A DNA stretch of 7,343 nucleotides from Actinomycetes bacterium. Lineage in GTDB: Bacteria > Actinomycetota > Actinomycetes > Actinomycetales > Cellulomonadaceae. The stretch lies in contig JAEYNO010000392.1 of the NCBI GenBank assembly GCA_023412515.1, positions 1 through 7,343 on the forward strand, read 5' to 3'. The notes under the pieces are model-generated. The model saw nothing but the letters and a program-made list of their open reading frames with translations. It had not been told where the DNA came from and did not search any database. Every line of letters begins with the position of its first letter. The first letter of the stretch is position 1. Shown piece after piece: positions 5,019-7,343 of this stretch. A program made the translations under genes and the position numbers.

Positions 5019-6395
5019 TCACTCGGGACGCGTGGCCTCGGCGGCGGCGCGCGCCGCACCCGGCAGCGCCTCGACCACGCGGTCCAGCACGTCGTCGTCG
5101 TGCGTCGCGGACAGGAACCACGCCTCGAACGCCGACGGCGGCGCGAGCACGCCCGCGTCGAGCAGCGCGTGGAAGAACGGCGCGTACCGCCAGTGCTCGG
5201 ACGCCTGCACGCCCGCGTAGTCGCGCGCGCCCTCGGCGGCGGCGCGCTCGCCGAAGACGATGCTGAACAGGCTGCCCGCCCACTGGATCGCGTGCGGCAC
5301 GCCGGCCTGCACGAGCGCCGCCGAGACCTCGCGCCGCAGCCGCGCGGCCGCCGCGTCGACGCGCGCGTACACGTCGTCGTCCGCGAGCCGCAGCGTCGCC
5401 AGGCCCGCGGCCGTCGCGACCGGGTTCCCCGACAGCGTGCCCGCCTGGTACACGGGCCCGAGCGGCGCGAGCTGGTCCATGACGTCCGCGCGACCGCCGA
5501 CCGCGGCGACGGGCAGCCCGCCGCCGATCACCTTGCCGAACGTCAGCAGGTCGGGCGCCCACTGCTCGGCCGCGCCCTCGAGGCCCCACCACCCGGCGGG
5601 ACCCACGCGGAAGCCCGTGAGCACCTCGTCCTGCACGAGCAGCGCACCGTGCTCCGACGTCAGGCGGCGCAGCTCGCGGTTGAAGCCGGGCAGCGGCGGG
5701 ACGACGCCCATGTTGGCGGGCGCGGCCTCGGTGATGACCGCGGCGATCGAGCCGCCGTGCTCGGCGAACGCCGTGCGCAGCGCGTCCAGGTCGTTGTACG
5801 GCACGACGATCGTCTCGGCCGCGACGGCCGCCGTGACGCCCGCCGACCCGGGCAGCGCGAGCGTCGCGACGCCCGAGCCCGCCTGCGCCAGCAGCGCGTC
5901 GACGTGCCCGTGGTAGCAGCCCGCGAACTTCACGACCTTGTCGCGGCCCGTCCACGCGCGCGCCAGGCGCAGCGCCGTCATGGTCGCCTCGGTGCCCGTC
6001 GACACCAGGCGCACGCGCTCGGCGGCCGGTACGCGTGCGCGCACCTCGTCGACCAGCTCGACCTCGGTCGTCGTCGGCGCGCCGAAGCCCAGGCCCCGCG
6101 CGGCCGCGCGCTGCACGGCGTCGACGACCTCCGGGTGCGCGTGGCCCAGCAGCGCCGGGCCCCACGACCCGACGAGGTCGACGTACGTGCGCCCGTCGAC
6201 GTCGGTCACGTGCGCACCGGCCGCCGACGCGAGGAACCGGGGCGTGCCGCCCACCGAGCCGTACGCCCGCACGGGGGAGTTCACGCCGCCCGGGATGACG
6301 GACGTCGCGTGCTCGAACGCCGCGGTGCTGCTGCCCGTCCACGCCGGGCCGTCCACGGGGCCGGCTGCACCCGCGACGTCGTCCACCTGCGTCAT
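5019..6395 (-). CDS. hemL: Glutamate-1-semialdehyde 2,1-aminomutase
   Basis: Converts glutamate-1-semialdehyde to 5-aminolevulinate in the C5 route to heme, using pyridoxal phosphate (class III aminotransferase fold, cytosolic). The 458-residue length is normal to slightly long for the family. Seen: VIPGGVNSPVRAY near 33-45, cofactor phosphate motif STGTEA (132-137), YHGH (161-164), cofactor-contacting D256 in QDEV, Schiff-base lysine K288 in FGKVIGGGLP, and GTLSGNP (319-325). The frame is open far upstream over hemB, but the ATG at 6395 is clearly the start: GGAGG (6407-6403) lies 7 bases before it and family similarity begins soon after. The first about 20 residues are a poorly conserved lead. 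It overlaps the hemB stop by one base (TGATG), so the two are translationally coupled. It ends 14 bp from the hairpin cluster. Confidence 0.97.
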   Translation of the reverse strand: MTQVDDVAGAAGPVDGPAWTGSSTAAFEHATSVIPGGVNSPVRAYGSVGGTPRFLASAAGAHVTDVDGRTYVDLVGSWGPALLGHAHPEVVDAVQRAAARGLGFGAPTTTEVELVDEVRARVPAAERVRLVSTGTEATMTALRLARAWTGRDKVVKFAGCYHGHVDALLAQAGSGVATLALPGSAGVTAAVAAETIVVPYNDLDALRTAFAEHGGSIAAVITEAAPANMGVVPPLPGFNRELRRLTSEHGALLVQDEVLTGFRVGPAGWWGLEGAAEQWAPDLLTFGKVIGGGLPVAAVGGRADVMDQLAPLGPVYQAGTLSGNPVATAAGLATLRLADDDVYARVDAAAARLRREVSAALVQAGVPHAIQWAGSLFSIVFGERAAAEGARDYAGVQASEHWRYAPFFHALLDAGVLAPPSAFEAWFLSATHDDDVLDRVVEALPGAARAAAEATRPE

Positions 6396-7343
6396 CACCG
6401 CTCCTCCGCCAGCCACCCGGCCAGCTCCGTCGCCCAGTAGGTCAGGATCGCATCGGCGCCCGCGCGGCGGATGCTGAGCACCGACTCGGTGATGGCACCC
6501 CTGCGGGTGATCCACCCCTGCGCGGCCGCGGCCTCGATCATCGCGTACTCGCCCGACACCTGGTACGCCCACACGGGCACCGGTGACGTCGCGGCCACGT
6601 CGGCCAGCACGTCGAGGTACGACATCGCGGGCTTCACCATGAGGACGTCCGCGCCCTCGGCCACGTCGATCGCGACCTCGCGGGCCGCCTCGCGGCGGTT
6701 CGCCGGGTCCATCTGGTAGCTGCGGCGGTCGCCCTCGAGCTGCGACTCGACCGCCTCGCGGAACGGCCCGTAGAACGCCGACGCGTACTTCGCGGCGTAC
6801 GCGAGCACCGCGACGTCGGTGTGGCCGGCCGCGTCGAGCGCGTCCCGGACGACGCCCGTCTGGCCGTCCATCATGCCGCTGAGCCCCACCAGGTGGGCGC
6901 CCGCCTCGGCCTGCGCGACCGCCATCGCCGCGTACCGCTCGAGCGTCGCGTCGTTGTCGACCGCGCCGCTCGGCGTGAGCACGCCGCAGTGGCCGTGGTC
7001 GGTGAACTCGTCGAGGCACAGGTCGGCCTGCACCACGAGGTCGTCGCCGACCTCCGCGACCACGTCGGCCACCGCGACGTTGAGGATCCCGTCGGGGTCG
7101 GTCGCACCCGTGCCCGTCGCGTCGCGGTGCGCCGGCACGCCGAACAGCATGATCCCGCCGAGCCCGGCCTCGACCGCGCGCGCGGCCTCCTGCCGCAGCG
7201 AGTCGCGCGTGTGCTGCAGCACGCCCGGCATCGAGCCGAGCGGACGGGGCGCGTCGAGGCCCTCGCGCACGAACACCGGCAGCACGAGGTCGGCCGGGTG
7301 CAGGCGCGTCTGGGCGGCGAGGCGGCGCAGGGCGGGCGTGCGG
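6395..7343 (-). CDS. hemB: Delta-aminolevulinic acid dehydratase (porphobilinogen synthase), 5' end outside window
   Basis: Joins two 5-aminolevulinate molecules into porphobilinogen, the next step after HemL. 315 residues are visible; compared with the usual about 325-330, only the first 10-15 are missing at the right edge, and the visible part opens RTPALRRLAAQTRLHPADL before LPVFVREG. Counting from the first visible residue: the metal-site region DLCLDEFTDHGHCG has C109, D111 and C119; the two active-site lysines are K185 (YAAKYASAFYGPFR) and K237 (MVKPAMSYLD); RRSYQMDPANRREA is the conserved substrate-side segment. The second ligand of the classical three-cysteine zinc site is aspartate here, so the metal dependence may differ from the E. 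coli and human enzymes. A GTG at 7285 is in frame but is not the start, since conserved family sequence continues upstream. Confidence 0.97.
   Translation of the reverse strand, partial: RTPALRRLAAQTRLHPADLVLPVFVREGLDAPRPLGSMPGVLQHTRDSLRQEAARAVEAGLGGIMLFGVPAHRDATGTGATDPDGILNVAVADVVAEVGDDLVVQADLCLDEFTDHGHCGVLTPSGAVDNDATLERYAAMAVAQAEAGAHLVGLSGMMDGQTGVVRDALDAAGHTDVAVLAYAAKYASAFYGPFREAVESQLEGDRRSYQMDPANRREAAREVAIDVAEGADVLMVKPAMSYLDVLADVAATSPVPVWAYQVSGEYAMIEAAAAQGWITRRGAITESVLSIRRAGADAILTYWATELAGWLAEER

Noticed and set aside
3854..5059. Minus-strand 401-codon frame opposite the TauE/SafE gene
   Set aside because: It is a hydrophilic low-complexity shadow of a gene with clear membrane helices and paired glycine-rich signatures on the plus strand.
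5019..7019. A single 666-residue protein extending hemL upstream
   Set aside because: The upstream part lies in a different frame over hemB and is Arg/Gly-rich noise; the ATG at 6395 has a strong ribosome site and family similarity starts there.

Overview
The window is very GC-rich DNA (by eye about three quarters G+C) with strong G/C bias at third codon positions, GTG starts, and actinobacterial gene families: a CsoR copper sensor, a C5-pathway HemB/HemL pair and a cysteine-less Rrf2 regulator. It looks like chromosomal DNA of a high-GC actinomycete, plausibly Micrococcales such as Cellulomonas or a relative. The genus is inferred from sequence style, not proven.

Left part, 1-2661: a copper-homeostasis operon read leftward, csoR (sensor-repressor) > copZ (copper chaperone) > copA (Cu+-exporting P1B-type ATPase). 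copA runs off the left edge. A CsoR operator-like palindrome lies between the -35 and -10 elements of a promoter that would give a leaderless csoR mRNA. copZ and copA overlap by 4 bp and are probably translationally coupled. Expected logic: copper binds CsoR and releases the operator, then CopZ hands Cu(I) to CopA for export.

The most unusual feature is at 1-202. Inside copA, just after the conserved HP motif of the nucleotide-binding domain, lie about four tandem 54-bp units. Each carries a 26-bp imperfect palindrome, and each is read in frame as an 18-residue peptide of the type LDRxLATERSxxPAESxG. This looks like a palindromic repeat element expanded within an essential enzyme domain without breaking the frame, as far as the window shows.

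Middle, 2696-4909: a divergent Rrf2-family regulator (rightward), a degenerate 21-bp tandem repeat array, a Nudix hydrolase (leftward), then a TauE/SafE-family membrane protein (rightward) behind a conspicuous AT-richer promoter with dyad symmetry.

Right part, 4931-7343: three hairpins in a row between convergent genes, then the heme-biosynthesis pair hemB > hemL read leftward with a 1-bp TGATG overlap. hemB is cut by the right edge. No rRNA, tRNA, insertion sequence or true CRISPR array was seen, and no gene-free stretch exceeds 300 bp.
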